Shown here one piece after another: positions 47,223-59,361 of a stretch of 64,000 nucleotides of DNA. The notes below the pieces were generated by a model that was not told the origin of the DNA, did no database searches, and saw only the letters and a program-made list of their open reading frames with translations. A program made the translations under genes and the position numbers. Positions within the stretch are counted from its first letter, which is position 1. Each line of letters opens with the position of its first letter. Source of the DNA: Bolinopsis microptera (taxonomy: Eukaryota; Ctenophora; Tentaculata; Lobata; Bolinopsidae). The stretch is taken from positions 10,397,675 to 10,461,674 of the forward strand of contig NC_087078.1 in assembly GCF_026151205.1 (NCBI RefSeq), given 5' to 3'.

Positions 47223-50200
47223 TGTGATTGTATTCAATGTGAAGGAAAATGTGGACGATGGTTCCATGCGGCATGTAGTGGACTGTCGGAGTTGCAGTTT
47301 AAAGACCTAGCAGAAAATGAGGATTCTGAGTGGTCATGTCAAAGATGTGGCAAGGAGGAGAAGAGCAACGAAGACGAAGACGAAAACCCCATAACTGAAG
47401 CTATCCGAAAGTTGAGGAGACAGGTCGAAGAAAGTGTACAACCATCTACTCCAATATCAAAGGACCCTCATATTGTGGAAGAAGAGGGAAAGGAGTGCTG
47501 TTTCCCAGGTTATGAAAATGTAAGGGATCCATCTCAATTGAAATTAAGATCATGGAATAGTTGGGAAGTTCTAACACAATGTGAGGGAATATATGGTGTT
47601 GTAGTCAAATGGAGAAGAAACATATTTCTGCTTCCCTCAGGGGCTGCAGGAAAAGCATTCATTGAGGAAATGACTAAAGTGGCCAACAATTTTTCAGCAG
47701 GCAGTACTATGGAATCAGTGACCATGACCCTTTTGATGATAATGCCATCACTACTGTTGCAGAAACCCTCAAAGAGATCCAAAGCAAAGGAACACACTGA
47801 AGTGTTGAAGAGAAGGCTTGTTTTGTGGCAGGCAGGTAAGTTAGAAGAGTTGCTGCGAGAAGGACAGGAGATTCAGAGAAGAATGGGAAAGGGGAAACAT
47901 GAACATGGCCATGTTGAGAGAGTCTTCACTCGACTTATGATGAAAGGTAAAGTCAGTGCAGCAATGAGGTGGATTGGCGAAAATGCCACCGGGATTCTTG
48001 AACCCACTCCAGATGTGATAAAAGTACTGAAAGAGAAGCATCCCAAGGCATCACCTGCATCAAAGGGAAGCTGTCAGAGTGGACCAGTGAGGAGAGTAGA
48101 GCCGGTTATCTTTGACAGTATTGACGGGGAATCGATAAGACAAGCAGCAAAGAGAGTACAGGGTGCTGCAGGGCCTTCAGGAATGGATGCGGATGCGTGG
48201 AAGAGACTACTGTGTTCTAAACAGTTTGGTAAGAAGTGTGAGGATCTATGCAATGCTATAGCAGGGATAGCAAGGAAACTATGTGTCAGGAATCTGGATC
48301 CAACGATGTTGACCTCATTGACAGCATGTCGACTTGTTCCCCTGGATAAAAAGCCTGGCGTCAGGCCTGTTGGCATTGGTGAAGTCTTACGAAGGATAAT
48401 AGGGAAGACAGTGATGACCCTCCTACAGAAGGATCTGGTTGGTGCCACTGCTCCTATTCAAGTGTGTGCTGGTCTTCAGGGAGGAGTGGAAGCAGCTGTT
48501 CATGCTGCGAGGGACTGCTTTGAAGATCCTGAAACTGAAGCCATCATCTTAGTGGATGCAGAGAATGCATTCAACTTGCTGAACCGAGAGGCAGCTCTTA
48601 ACAACATGTATATTGTATGTCCAGAAGTTGCTACCTACATTATGAACACCTACAGAATGCCTGCTAGACTGTTTATTGCAGGAGAAGATGAACATCTTTT
48701 TAGTGAAGAAGGGACAACACAAGGTGATCCACCTGCTATGGGATTTTATGCATGTGGTACAATACCATTGATTGATGCAGGAAACATTGAGAGAAAAGTG
48801 ACTCAGATCTGGTATGCTGATGACTCTGCTGCTGGGGGGAAAACTGGAAGAAATGAGGAAGTGGTGGGATAACCTCTGCATTAAAGGACCACTTTTTGGT
48901 TACAACCCTAAATCTTCCAAGACATGGGTGATAGTCAAGCCTGAGCACGAAGAGAAGGCAAGAAACTTGTTCCCAGATGTCAATGTGACAAGTATTGGTC
49001 GACGATATCTGGGCAGCTTTATCGGAACTGATGAAGGAAAAGGGGCTTTCATCGAGGAAAAAGTTCAAGAATGGTGTCGTGATCTTAAACAATTAAATGA
49101 TATAGCATCAAGAGAACCTCAAATAGCATACAGTGCATACATGTATGCCGTATGGGCTTAGTAAAAGATGGAACTATGTGTGCAGAACTACCCCAGGAAT
49201 TGCAGATAGGCTCACTCCTCTGGAACAAGTAACACGTGATGAGTTTATCCCAGCTATCATCAACAGGCTGTTTAGCTGCACTGATGAACTAAGGAACATA
49301 ATGGCTCTACCACCAAGATATGGAGGATTGGGTATACCAGTTATGATGGACATGGCAGACAGAGAGTACAAATTCTCATGTAGAGCCACAAAACCCCTTA
49401 AAGAAGCTATTCTCAAGCAGGTAGACAACTACACAGAGGACTGGAGAGTAAGCAAAGGAGTGAAAACTGAGATAACAACTGAACGAAATCTCTTCTATCG
49501 ACAAAAACAAGCGGAAATACGCCAGGAGCTCGAGTCAACACCACTGGCAAAGTTGATGTTCCAACTAGCTGCTGAGAAAGGGGCAAGTGCTTGGTTAACA
49601 GCACTACCTTTAAAAGAGTATGGATATCTGATGAACAAACAACAGTTCTCAGACGCAATAGCACTCAGATATAACCTAAACTTAAAGGACAGCCCTAAGA
49701 CATGTACGTGTGGCCAAAAGTACTCAGCAAACCATGCGCTCATCTGCAAACTCGGTGGATATGTGTCACTGCGGCACAACTCGCTGAGAGACACCTTTGC
49801 TGAACTAATGAGAACTGTGAAATGCAAGGATGTGCAGACTGAGCCAGTTCTTCTTCCAGTTGATGGTCTGAAGTTGCCTAAGGGAACAGTACTTGGAGAC
49901 CAAGCTAGGCTGGACATTTCTGCAAGATCGATTTGGAATGCTTCAGAGAGGGCATATTTTGATGTAAGGGTATTTCATGCCCCAGCCCCCTCCAATGCAA
50001 GCAAATCGATCCCAGCAATGTACCAGTCCCATGAAAATGAGAAAAAGCGATGTTACAACCTTGGGTTCTTGAAGTGGAGAAAGGAAGCTTCACACCTTTA
50101 GTGTTCTCGACTTCTGGTGGAATGGGTAGTAGGGCTGAAAGACTGGTAAAAAAGCTGGCCAGTAAGATGGAGTACCACACTGGCCAGAGGTACTCGGATG

Positions 50201-50343
50201 CTGTAGGTTACATCAGAAAGCGCCTTCGCTTTGAAATCCTAAGAACAACAGCGATTTCTCTCCGTGGAGACAGAGGTGCGAGAAAAAACATTGTTAATAT
50301 AAACAGTCTAGATCTTAACTTGGAGCCACAAGGCCAAGGGTAA
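47223..50343 (+). pseudogene. PHD-finger reverse transcriptase retroelement, copy 1 (longest)
   Basis: In order: a PHD-type zinc finger (CDCIQCEGKCGRWFHAAC ... WSCQRC, 47223-47360), an acidic linker, a basic helical region, then a reverse transcriptase with ACRLVPLDKKPGVRPVGIGE, DAENAFNLLNREAAL (motif A), EEGTTQGDPPAM (motif B) and QIWYADDSAAGG (motif C). A Cys/His cluster (CTCGQKYSANHALICKLGGY) and a C-terminal restriction-endonuclease-like domain (QARLDIS...YFDVRVFHAPAPS...FTPLVFSTSGG) follow. The copy lacks the first PHD cysteines, so it is 5' truncated at 47223. Three frame breaks kill it: an extra base in the G-run near 48836, one near 49150 (AYMYAV/GLSKRW), and one near 50070. The 3' UTR follows to about 50433. 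Exact clade is uncertain; the architecture recalls elements common in cnidarian genomes. Confidence 0.88.
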
Positions 50344-50436
50344 TTTTTGAGTGTTTAGGGAATTTTTTATATTCTTAAAGGTTTGTTTTTATATAGGGTC
50401 ATTGCTATATTATGTGTATATTGTTTGAATAATTTT
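50344..50436 (+). mobile_element. 3' UTR of PHD-RT copy 1
   Basis: TTTTTGAGTGTTTAGGG through ATATAGGGTCATTGCTATAT to TTGTTTGAATAAT. The reverse complement occurs at 44318-44400, and part of it at 34485-34835, which defines the family 3' end. Confidence 0.8.
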
Positions 50437-50443
50437 ATATAAT

Positions 50444-50694
50444 ACTGGAAGAAGAACTGGCTCAGTCTGCACATCCTTGCATTTCACAGTTCTCATTAGT
50501 TCAGCAAAGGTGTCTCTCAGCGAGTTGTGCCGCAGTGACACATATCCACCGAGTTTGCAGATGAGCGCATGGTTTGCTGAGTACTTTTGGCCACACGTAC
50601 ATGTCTTAGGGCTGTCCTTTAAGTTTAGGTTATATCTGAGTGCTATTGCGTCTGAGAACTGTTGTTTGTTCATCAGATATCCATACTCTTTTAA
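50444..50694 (-). pseudogene. PHD-RT copy 2, distal segment (3' of the Academ insertion)
   Basis: Minus-strand KEYGYLMNKQQFSDAIALRY through CTCGQKYSANHALICKLGGY to QTEPVLLPV, near-identical to copy 1. It begins at the Academ-type target duplication TAA (50692-50694) and ends at the recurrent CTGGAAGAAG breakpoint (50444-50453), next to the 3' UTR of copy 1. Confidence 0.9.
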
Positions 50695-51099
50695 TAATAA
50701 AGTATCTGGTCAAAACCTGGCACAACTTAGCGAGTTAACTAGGTTTGGGATGTTATTTCTGCTCCTTAGGGTCTCTACTTCAAAAAAAATTTGGGTGGAT
50801 AATTTTTTATGTGTGTTTAAACCCGTGACCACGCCCTTTTTAGAGCGTGGGAAAAATTTGACCAAAATGATTGAAATTTGCCTATATAATTTGATGAAGG
50901 TTTCTAAATGGCTTTTTAGAATAATATCAGTATAACTAGAATACAAACATGGTAAAATAATATAAATTAAACTCAAGTGACGCCTTAACCACGCCCATTT
51001 ACGCCATTTTTGGCGCAAAATGTTAAAATTTTAAATTTTGTTGTAGCATCATGACGTGGGGTATCAAACTTTAGGTTTATTGACTCGAGAAGATGATTA
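50695..51099. repeat. Left terminal inverted repeat of the Academ-type element
   Basis: Pairs with 57270-57660 at high identity, including the GCGTGGTTAAGGCGTCACTTG region and GTGCCAGATTTTGACCAGAT (as reverse complement). Frames of about 100 codons in the arms (50710-51018 minus; 57337-57645 plus) are mirror copies of each other; I regard them as repeat sequence, not genes. Confidence 0.92.
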
Positions 51100-51237
51100 A
51101 TAATGAAATTTTGCTCCCCAGAGGCTCTCTTAAGTGAGTAAGCTGTTCAAATAACTAATAAGACTCGGCATTATAACGCAAATTATCATTAGAAAGAAGT
51201 CTAAATCAAGAAAAAAATCGGAAACTTTCAATTAAAT

Positions 51238-54200
51238 TCATCTATTCTTACAATTGACACAAAGACAATAGTCAGTACATTTCAATTGTCCTTCTGCTTT
51301 GAAGCATGAACAAACTTTCTTTTGACAACCTGTTTTGCACTTGCAAGTTTTAAACAGGTCGTCAGGTAGCAAGTTTAAGTTCTTGCAAGGGAACAGTTCG
51401 CCTTCGATATCTACCCAACCAAAATCTGTTGGTTGCAGGTGGGTATAATCCATCGCTAAAAGATCACTGCATACCTTGTACAGAAACCACCATCGTTTGA
51501 TATGTCCTTCTATGATAGAGTGTGAAGTAGGTTCTAATTCCAGAACTGAGCTGGTCTTCTTCCATGTAAGAACCCTGAGCTCATCAAAGGTTTTGGCTAG
51601 ACAGGTGCTCCTACAACTTGCAGCAACCTGCACTAAGTACTGCTCAGCTTCTTGGATTTGCTCGTCATCCAGGGTAAACTTCTCCCCAAACTCTTTCAAT
51701 GCAACCTCAGGGTTGGCATTAAGGCTGCTCTTCTTTGTCCCTATCTTACTTAGGTAGTCCGCCCCTGTCCCCAAGTGGGCCTTCAGTAGAGTCTTGCAGA
51801 ATTGTTCCCCCAGGTTCAAATACATTGTATGTATAGGAAACATCTTTTTGTTGCTCCCTCGGCCCTTCTGGAGATACAGTTTGTGTAGTCCTTGTCGACT
51901 GAAATGTTTGAAGTAGAACAGCAAAAGTATCAAGACATCAGTATCATCAGAAATTACAGTGACAGAAGACCGTGAACAGTTGATGACATCCCATTGATTG
52001 TGTGGAATTAACCTCATATCTGCCTCTTCAAATGGTAGTTGAAGTTCGCATATTTCAGCAATATCCATAGCGCTGTTCAGATGTTGAGCTGGAATTGAAT
52101 CTTCTCCATCTACAGTGCCGCTAACTATCAATTGTCTATTTACTCTCTTGGCCAAATGAAGCAAATATGACTTGGCAAAACATTGAAACTTTACCTTGTT
52201 CTCACTTAGTGGCCAAAACTTCCCCATTTGTTCTGGTACCTTTGTGTTTTCGTTGATCATGGCAACTCTGATCACACCCTTAGCCTCAGCAAGCCTTATT
52301 CGTCGTTCACCACTCTTTAGAGATAAGTCAAGATAGCTATCAAATATGATATGAATCAACTCGGCAGTAGGGTTGTTCTTCAAAATTCTTGCAAAAGCTT
52401 CAGCAATCATGGAACCGAATGTCCAAGAGACATGCTTCCAGGTTAGATTAAAACAAAGTGGCGCGGAAGGCTCTTGAACTGCCTTGTCAAGACTCTGGCC
52501 TCTGATGTAAGACATAAAGTCAATAACAACAGCATTGTTTTCACCTGGAAGGTAGTTGTAATCGTCTTCTGTTAGCTTTGCACGGCTTTCAACTTCTCCG
52601 CACATTTCATGTTTTCTGGGCTTCTCCATAAGCAGGCCATCAAACAGAGGACTATACCTTGTAAGATCGTACTGTAATACTTCATGTAGATCACCTTTCT
52701 TTTCTTTGGCTATGTTCAAAGTTTTGATTGCCATCCTTGAAGACTTTTCATTCTTTTTGACTGCTTTTGAACTGTCGTCAAATTTAACTGATGGTACGTG
52801 ATCAATGGGTAAGAGATTGTGCTTTGTGATCTTATCTGACAGGAGCCTGGTCTTATCAACATAAACGAGCTTGTGAAATTCATTATATTTTTCTTCCGCT
52901 TGTTCGAAGAATTGGCAATGTTGATCAGCGATATATTCATCTGCATAAACTTGCGTAACAATGTTTTTAACTTGACCAAGATTTCCTTGGAGGAAAGGAT
53001 TACCCTGTAAGCTGATGTATTCCGCAAGATTTTGAGTATGTCCATTAATCTCTTTAGTTTTTGATGGACGAAGATGATGATGAACTTGCATTTCAGAGTT
53101 GCCTAACTGATTGGAGTTCGTAATCTCTCTATATGCGTTTGTTATTGCGAGCTCTTCGTGGTATATCAGGCACCACTCCGCAACATAATCAGCTGATTTA
53201 GTATTGCCAATTATCCCATGAGAACTCTTGGCACTCTTGTTGATAGTCTGCTCAAGAGCTAGGTCAGGGGATACCGCATTAAAAGACCCAGGTGTTCTCT
53301 TAACAACGAAATTTCTTTTTATGAATGAATCATAAAGTTCAGGGTGAGTTATCTTTGCCCTTTTTAGGAGCTCAAGATGAAAAGATCCGTAGCGTAAATA
53401 ATTCAAAGCATCACAGCCCAAAAAAATTGGAAGGAGGCGTTCCAAAGTTTTCATATTAAGGAAGAAGTCTCCATCTCTCTCAGAACGCACAAAATCTTTA
53501 ATCGTGTCTATGATTTTCACAAAGTTGAGCCAAAATCTACATTGTGATGATTTTTCACTACATTTGATTGAGAACACTTCTATGTCGTCCATTAGTCGCT
53601 TCACCTCTTTACATGTTTGAAGTTCCGAAATTAAAATCGTCGATTCAGTTTTACTGTTTTGTACAAGAGCACATTGCAGCTGGTCAAGTTTCTCTATTGC
53701 TATTGAGTAGTTGTTCATAGAATTCTCTTTCCAGAAAGCTTCCATTTTGAGTTTGGTAAGTGCATCACCTAACATCATCAAACCATCAAATGAACGATAA
53801 TAATGTGAGCCACTCATTACTGCTTCGACAGTTTTCGGTCCAAATATGTTGCACTCAATGTAAGCATCTTCTACCCCAGAGCCCCGAACGAACTTACCAG
53901 CACAGCGTAATGCAGACTTTGTCAAATGAAAACCGCCGAGGAGAGGAAATATTCGCTCAAAGACGTCAGGTTGTTGAAGATAAATCTTCGTCACTAGGTG
54001 ATAAACTCCTTCATCGCATGTAACAGGCAGTGTCTTCTGTTTCAACAGTGCTGCAATACTAGCACAGTTCTGCAAAAGGCTGTACACTGTCTCTATTTTG
54101 GTAATGGGGTGTGGAAAGATGGGAAGGTATCCAACCGTTTTCAGCGGTACATCATTGATAGTTGATGTAAGGACTTCACAACCGGCCCAAGTTGGTATAT

Positions 54201-56923
54201 GTGCGAGTTGCTGAGTTTCTGGGAGTGGAGTTGATATGTTCCTTGTAAGATTAAGTACCTTCTCTTTTCTCTCATCAGGTTCGTATTGAAATCTTTCTGA
54301 TTTGAAGTTTGATGGTAAAGGTTGCTCCTTGCTTCTGAGGTAAAATGGCAGCAATTTCTGGAACGGCAACTTTGATATGTACTTCCTGCCTGATACTACA
54401 AAATCTGTAAGGTGGGAAACTCTGCCTTTGGTAGGAGGGCGGTAGTTTCTTTGACTGAACGGTACATTTTGATACATTACCAAGACACTGTCGTGGGTTT
54501 CGTTCTTTCCAGTTATCGATGATTGGTCATTATGGTCAAAATTATCTATCCCCACACTTGTTTCCTGATTCTCATCGAAATTACTCGGCAGCGAGACTTT
54601 CATAAGTAAGTACTTGGTCATGATAAATAGCCCTAACAGCGCTCTCAGCCTCAAAAGTTCTGGATAGCTAATGCAGAATCCCAGGTGGTTGGATGCTGTG
54701 ATAAGTTCCCTACTGTGACTTTTGTGGTAAATTGCATGAGCTTGCATGATATGCAAAGGTGTTCTTATTGTCCCATTATTTGCCATATGATGCATAACCT
54801 GAAAGAGAGAGTTTGCTTTGAGAATCTTTTTCGGACTGTTTGTTAAAACTGATCCAGTTTCCTCGTTTCCATCTTCTATTTCATCGTCAGTTTCTGATAT
54901 TGTATCTGTTGCCACACTCTTCTGGTACTTGAGGAATGTTGCCTTGCTGATATTAAGCAAACCCCCCAAAAAATCCATTACGGACTCCGGCATTCTTGTA
55001 TCCCTCAGAGCAGTCTGCAAATCTACAGCATCGCAAAATCTATCTTCAAGCCCAAAAGTCATTCCTCTCAACTTTCTTCGTAAAATACTTCCTGCAGATT
55101 TCACTTCGTTTAGGACTTGCAGCTTTTGGATCATCGAGGCAGCATCTATTGAGGAGGAAAACACGACTTCCGAGTCGCTTTTCCTGTAGGGTTTACAGAA
55201 TGACACTTGGTCACAAAATTTGTCAACAATAAATTTTTTAATCTTGTGGTTGTAGAACTTGCTGTCTGGGTGTTCTGCAGACAGGAAATCCCGGATACTT
55301 GAAACTGGCAGTCCATATTCTCTGTCAATTAGTTCTTCAATCATCGGAGTTACTTGATTTTCGTATATTTTCGTTGTTGACGGAGAATCAGATGAGATGT
55401 AAGTGATTTCACAATGTTTGTGAGCATAGCAATATGATTTCACGCACTCTCTCTCTTCGTCAAATTTCTCTCGAATTTTGTTAATTAGTTCATCGTCGTA
55501 GTTATTAACACTTTTAGCAATTAGTGCTTTAATCTGTTCAACGGTCAAGAGATTACGGGATTTATCAACAGGTTCCGAACATAAAAGGCATTTCGAAAGC
55601 AATCTTTGATAGCGGGATAAAAGTGAAGCCAAGCAGTTTTTGTGATAATAGAGATCCTGTGCGATCAGACGTTCGACTGAGTCTATATCAGCTAGCCGCA
55701 CCGCTGCACTTTCATCTTTGAGATGTTTTACAGCCACCAGTACCTGTTTTGCCCTGTCCACTTCACAAATTCTGTACTTTTCTCTGATTCTTTTACCATT
55801 TATTATAACCTCTACGGAGTCACACCTGAAGCATCTGATAGAATTTAAAACATCCCCTTTCGTCTTCATCTCAGAACCTGAAAAAGGCATATTATAATAA
55901 TCATTTGATGGTCTATTGTTTTTTCTTAGGTACTGGTGAAAGATTTAGTATTCCATAATATGTATTTTGTGCAGCAATCATAAAATGTTGAAGAACAGTA
56001 AAAATTTACCATCAAAAGTACATAATCACGAATTGTAAGGATAGAATTAAAAAACAATCAAGCTTATTAATCAATTATTTGATTGATTATCAGATAAGGT
56101 TTTCAACAAGCGATCTTTTCATGACAGATTGGATGTTCATACTTGGAGTATGCCTATTGGAAGGGGTTTTGCTCTGCGTATTCCGTTCTGTTGTGCTGTT
56201 ACTCTTAGTCTCAGTCGACTGTTCACTCTTAAATTGTTCATAATGTCAGCAAACATAATATGGGGCAGAATTTGACGGGGCTATTTGACGTTGTATTCCC
56301 TGTATTAAAATATAAAAAGATAAGACGTTGTGTTCTAGGCAAAGGATCGAAAATTTAACTAACTTCTTTGCTCCCATCTTCCTCCCGTACACGTTTTCTC
56401 TCTTTGATGGCATCCAAAGTTTTCTTGTGTACATAGTCCTTGTAGCACCGATTCAATTTCGCGTGATACTTGAATCCATTTGGTAGCAATGCAATACGTC
56501 CTAATATTTTTCTATCCGCTCGTGTTTCGGCAGCCTAGCAAAATGGGATAAATCGAGTGCAAATTCCAAGCTGTGATACCTCAGGAGGTATTGTGAAGAA
56601 ATAATGAAAAGTTAACAATACCACGCAATGTTGAAATATTGTTGTAATAATTGTGATGACTTGATTACCTGCAATACTTTGGTCCTGCCATTGTCACTAC
56701 CACTAAGTCTGGACAGTGTTGAGCTGGTGTCTAAGCAAAAGATACAGTGTTTTTCTGGATCGTAGGCCGATTCTTTAGATAGTTTAAGAGATATTGATCC
56801 GGAAGGTTTTGACCCTCCAGCCTCTGAATCATGACCACCACCTCCAATGCAGCTCATAAAATTAAATAGTTTGCAAAGGCTCTTTGGCAACTGTTTAACG
56901 AAATTAGCGCTAAAACTGAACAA
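51238..56923 (-). CDS. Academ-type transposase with XPG nuclease and Cys-rich tail (3 exons, about 1685 aa)
   Basis: Predicted exons are 56669-56923, 56364-56534 and 51238-55869. The donors are CAG|GTAATC and GAA|GTTAGT. The acceptors are CTAG|GCTGCC and TCTGAG|ATG; TTTCAG four bases earlier would shift phase. Exon 1 has CIFCLD, exon 2 YHAKLNRCYKDYV; the long exon has CFRC...YYHKNC and CLLC...AHKHC, so a C-x2-C...H-x(2-5)-C zinc motif appears three times. Near residue 1120 of the long frame VVIDFMSYIRGQ, then LIHIIFDSYLDLSLKSGERR, then FEEADMRLIPH (about 1287) and VTVISDDTDVLILL (about 1315) follow the XPG/FEN1 N- and I-region pattern of spaced acidic residues. The last 40 residues (CKCKTGCQKKVCSCF...CTDYCLCVNC) are a CXC/Cys8 cluster. 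No stop or frameshift interrupts it, so the copy may be functional. Confidence 0.8.
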
Positions 56924-57269
56924 ATTTGCAGCAAAGAATTGAAATATAATATTTTATCGATTTGAGGGTTTTAGCTGTGAACAGCATTTTAACAGCTTTA
57001 AGTCGTTAATAGCATTACAATTCAATGTCATGGGACATCACTTATCAGTTGTTTGCTTGTTCACTTGGTTTCAAATCGCAGGAGGTTTTAAGTTTTATCG
57101 GCTACATTAAAAGGAATTTATCTACTTGCTGCATATAAATTGACGTCACCATATTTCATTATTATCGTCTTAAATTGCGTCTGCACTCGGTTCAAATGAG
57201 ACATAAGTGATGTTAACCATACCTATAACTATTCAGGGAAGGTTCTATTCGAAAAAATATCATAATCAA
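56924..57269. promoter_or_regulatory. Probable promoter interval of the Academ-type gene
   Basis: The 346 bp between the proposed first exon (minus strand) and the right terminal repeat. AT-rich, with no core element that I can assign. Function is inferred from position only. Confidence 0.3.
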
Positions 57270-57660
57270 TCATTTTCTCGTGTCAATAAACCTAAGGTTC
57301 GATACCCCACATGATGCTATTTGAAATTTCAGAATTTTGCGCCAAAAAGGGCGCAAATGGGCGTGGTTAAGGCGTCACTTGTGTTTAATTTATATTATTT
57401 TACCATGTTTATATTCTAGTCATACTGATATTATTATAAAAAGCCATTTAGAAACCTTCATCAAATTATATAGGCAAATTTCAATCATTTTGGTCAAATT
57501 TTTCCCACGCTCTAAAAAGGGCGTGGTCACGGGTTTAAACACACATAAAAAATTATCCACCCAAATTTTTTTTGAAGTAGAGACCCTAGGGAGCACAAAT
57601 AACATCTCAAACCTAGTTAACTCGCTAAGTTGTGCCAGATTTTGACCAGATACAGGATTA
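57270..57660. repeat. Right terminal inverted repeat of the Academ-type element
   Basis: Reverse-complement partner of 50695-51099. The outer 17 bases match except for three positions, and the inner boundary is near TTCTCGTGTCAATAAACCTA. Confidence 0.92.
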
Positions 57661-58101
57661 TAAAGGTAGTGCTGTTAACCAAGCACTTGCCCCTTTCTCA
57701 GCAGCTAGTTGGAACATCAACTTTGCCAGTGGTGTTGACTCGAGCTCCTGGCGTATATCCGCTTGTTTTTGTCGATAGAAGAGATTTCGTTCAGTTGTTA
57801 TCTCAGTTTTCACACCTTTGCTTACTCTCCAGTCCTCTGTGTAGTTGTCTACCTGCTTGAGAATAGCTTCTTTACGGGGTTTTGTGGCTCTACATGAGAA
57901 TTTGTACTCTCGGTCTGCCATGTCCATCATAACTGGTATACCCAATCCTCCATATCTTGGTGGTAGAGCCATTATGTTCCTTAGTTCATCAGTGCAGCTA
58001 AACAGCCTGTTGATGATAGCTGGGATAAACTCATCACGTGTTACTTGTTCCAGAGGAGTGAGCCTATCTGCAACTCCTGGGGTAGTTCTGCACACATAGT
58101 T
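57661..58101 (-). pseudogene. PHD-RT copy 2, middle segment
   Basis: Minus strand encodes YVCRTTPGVADRLTPLEQVT to GASAWLTALPL, near-identical to copy 1 (IADRL there, VADRL here). It continues across the Academ-type insertion into 50694-50444. The upper end is the 6-bp duplication of the foldback insertion (58096-58101). Confidence 0.92.
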
Positions 58102-59361
58102 CGGCACTATCCGTCGCGGAGTCGAGTCCGCGGCGGAGCCGCCGGACTCCGGGCGGACTCCGAGCGGACTCCGGCGGAGCCGCCGGACTCCGAGCGGACT
58201 CCGGCGGTGCTCCGCCAAAATGTATTTACAGTGGACTCGAGTACATTTTGGCGGACTCCGAGCGGAGCCGAGCGGACTCCGAGCGGACTTTAAAGTCCGC
58301 CGCGGACTCCGAGCGGCTCCGCGGCGGCTCGGTGGAGTGTCCGCCGCGGACTAAGCCACTAGGCGGACTCCGGTCCGCCGCGGACTCCGGCGGAGTGCTT
58401 GGCGGACTCCGCCGGACCTCTCCGCCAGACTTGAATCCGGCGGAGTCCGGCGGAGCTTGGCGGAGTCCGCCAGCTCGGCGGACTCCGCTCGGAGTCCGCC
58501 GGACTCCAACAGAGTCCACTGACTTCCGACCTCCGTCTTCCGACCCTCGGCTAAATTTGTCACGTGACATACAACATAGCATTTTGCAATATTGTGGTCA
58601 GATGAAAAGGTCGCTAGTGATAAACCTTAACCATTACCCTCACAATGTCAATAGTGTACAACTCTAGTCCTAACTTTGACCCTATAATGTATAAACGTTG
58701 ACCCTAACCCTCCACCAAACCGTCCGCAGCGAAATATCAATGTCATTGACTGGTCACGTGACCAAAACAATTTTTGTCATATTATCTCATATGGGGAAGC
58801 GTTTTTAGTTTTACCCTACACGTTGCATGTGGCGTCATTCGGCCGGATCCCAGCAAGCAAAAATACGTCGAACATCACAGGACGACGCCAGCCAGCACTC
58901 TCTACGCTCTTCGAGCTCCGATCGTCCTGTGACGAAGAAAGGACGAAGCCTGAGGTCCTCAGGTAACATCGACCACCGATTGAAAATTCAAAGATTTTTT
59001 GACATAAAGGTCAAATGTAAAACTAAAATCTTGATGCTGATTGATTGACGACGTCAATTTTTGAGCACAGCGCGAGCGCATGCGGAAAAGGACCGCGTAG
59101 CTAGTCAAGATGTTGATAAATATTTGGCTTGTGGCGCGATGTGTTGCTCTAACTATAGCCCTCTCGCTTGCAGTATAGTAGCGCGCGACCGCCGGAAATA
59201 ACTTGTGGAACAAGCGCGCCCGCAGCGGCGCGAAAGCACCTGGTTAGCTAAATGACCGCGATGTGCCTTGCATTGTAGGATGAAATCCTACTAGCTGACG
59301 CCACTTGCAGCCGTGATGTTCGCTGTACGTCAGCGATCGAAATTTATACGCGTATCACCCG

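Larger units (their letters stand above)
50695..57660 (-). mobile_element. Academ-type DNA transposon, apparently complete
   Basis: A 6966-bp insertion in PHD-RT copy 2. The intact sequence CTCTTTTAAAGGTAG in copy 1 (as reverse complement) shows the empty site. Here the target TAA is duplicated (50692-50694, 57661-57663). The termini are TAATAAAGTATCTGGTC and its counterpart TAATCCTGTATCTGGTC read from the other end, beginning inverted repeats of about 390-400 bp (50695-51099; 57270-57660). The single long gene lies on the minus strand. A 3-bp TSD, an XPG-type nuclease and a C-terminal Cys-rich zinc cluster are the published hallmarks of the Academ superfamily, which is the basis of the name. 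No helicase domain is seen. Confidence 0.82.

Noticed and set aside
50710-51018. 102-codon frame repeated at 57337-57645 as a possible conserved gene pair
   Set aside because: Both lie wholly within the Academ-type terminal inverted repeats; sequence similarity is explained by the TIR.
55870-55890. ATG at 55890 as the transposase start
   Set aside because: The codons MPFSGSE overlap a polypyrimidine tract and acceptor-like sites, and two upstream exons extend the protein in phase with matching zinc motifs.
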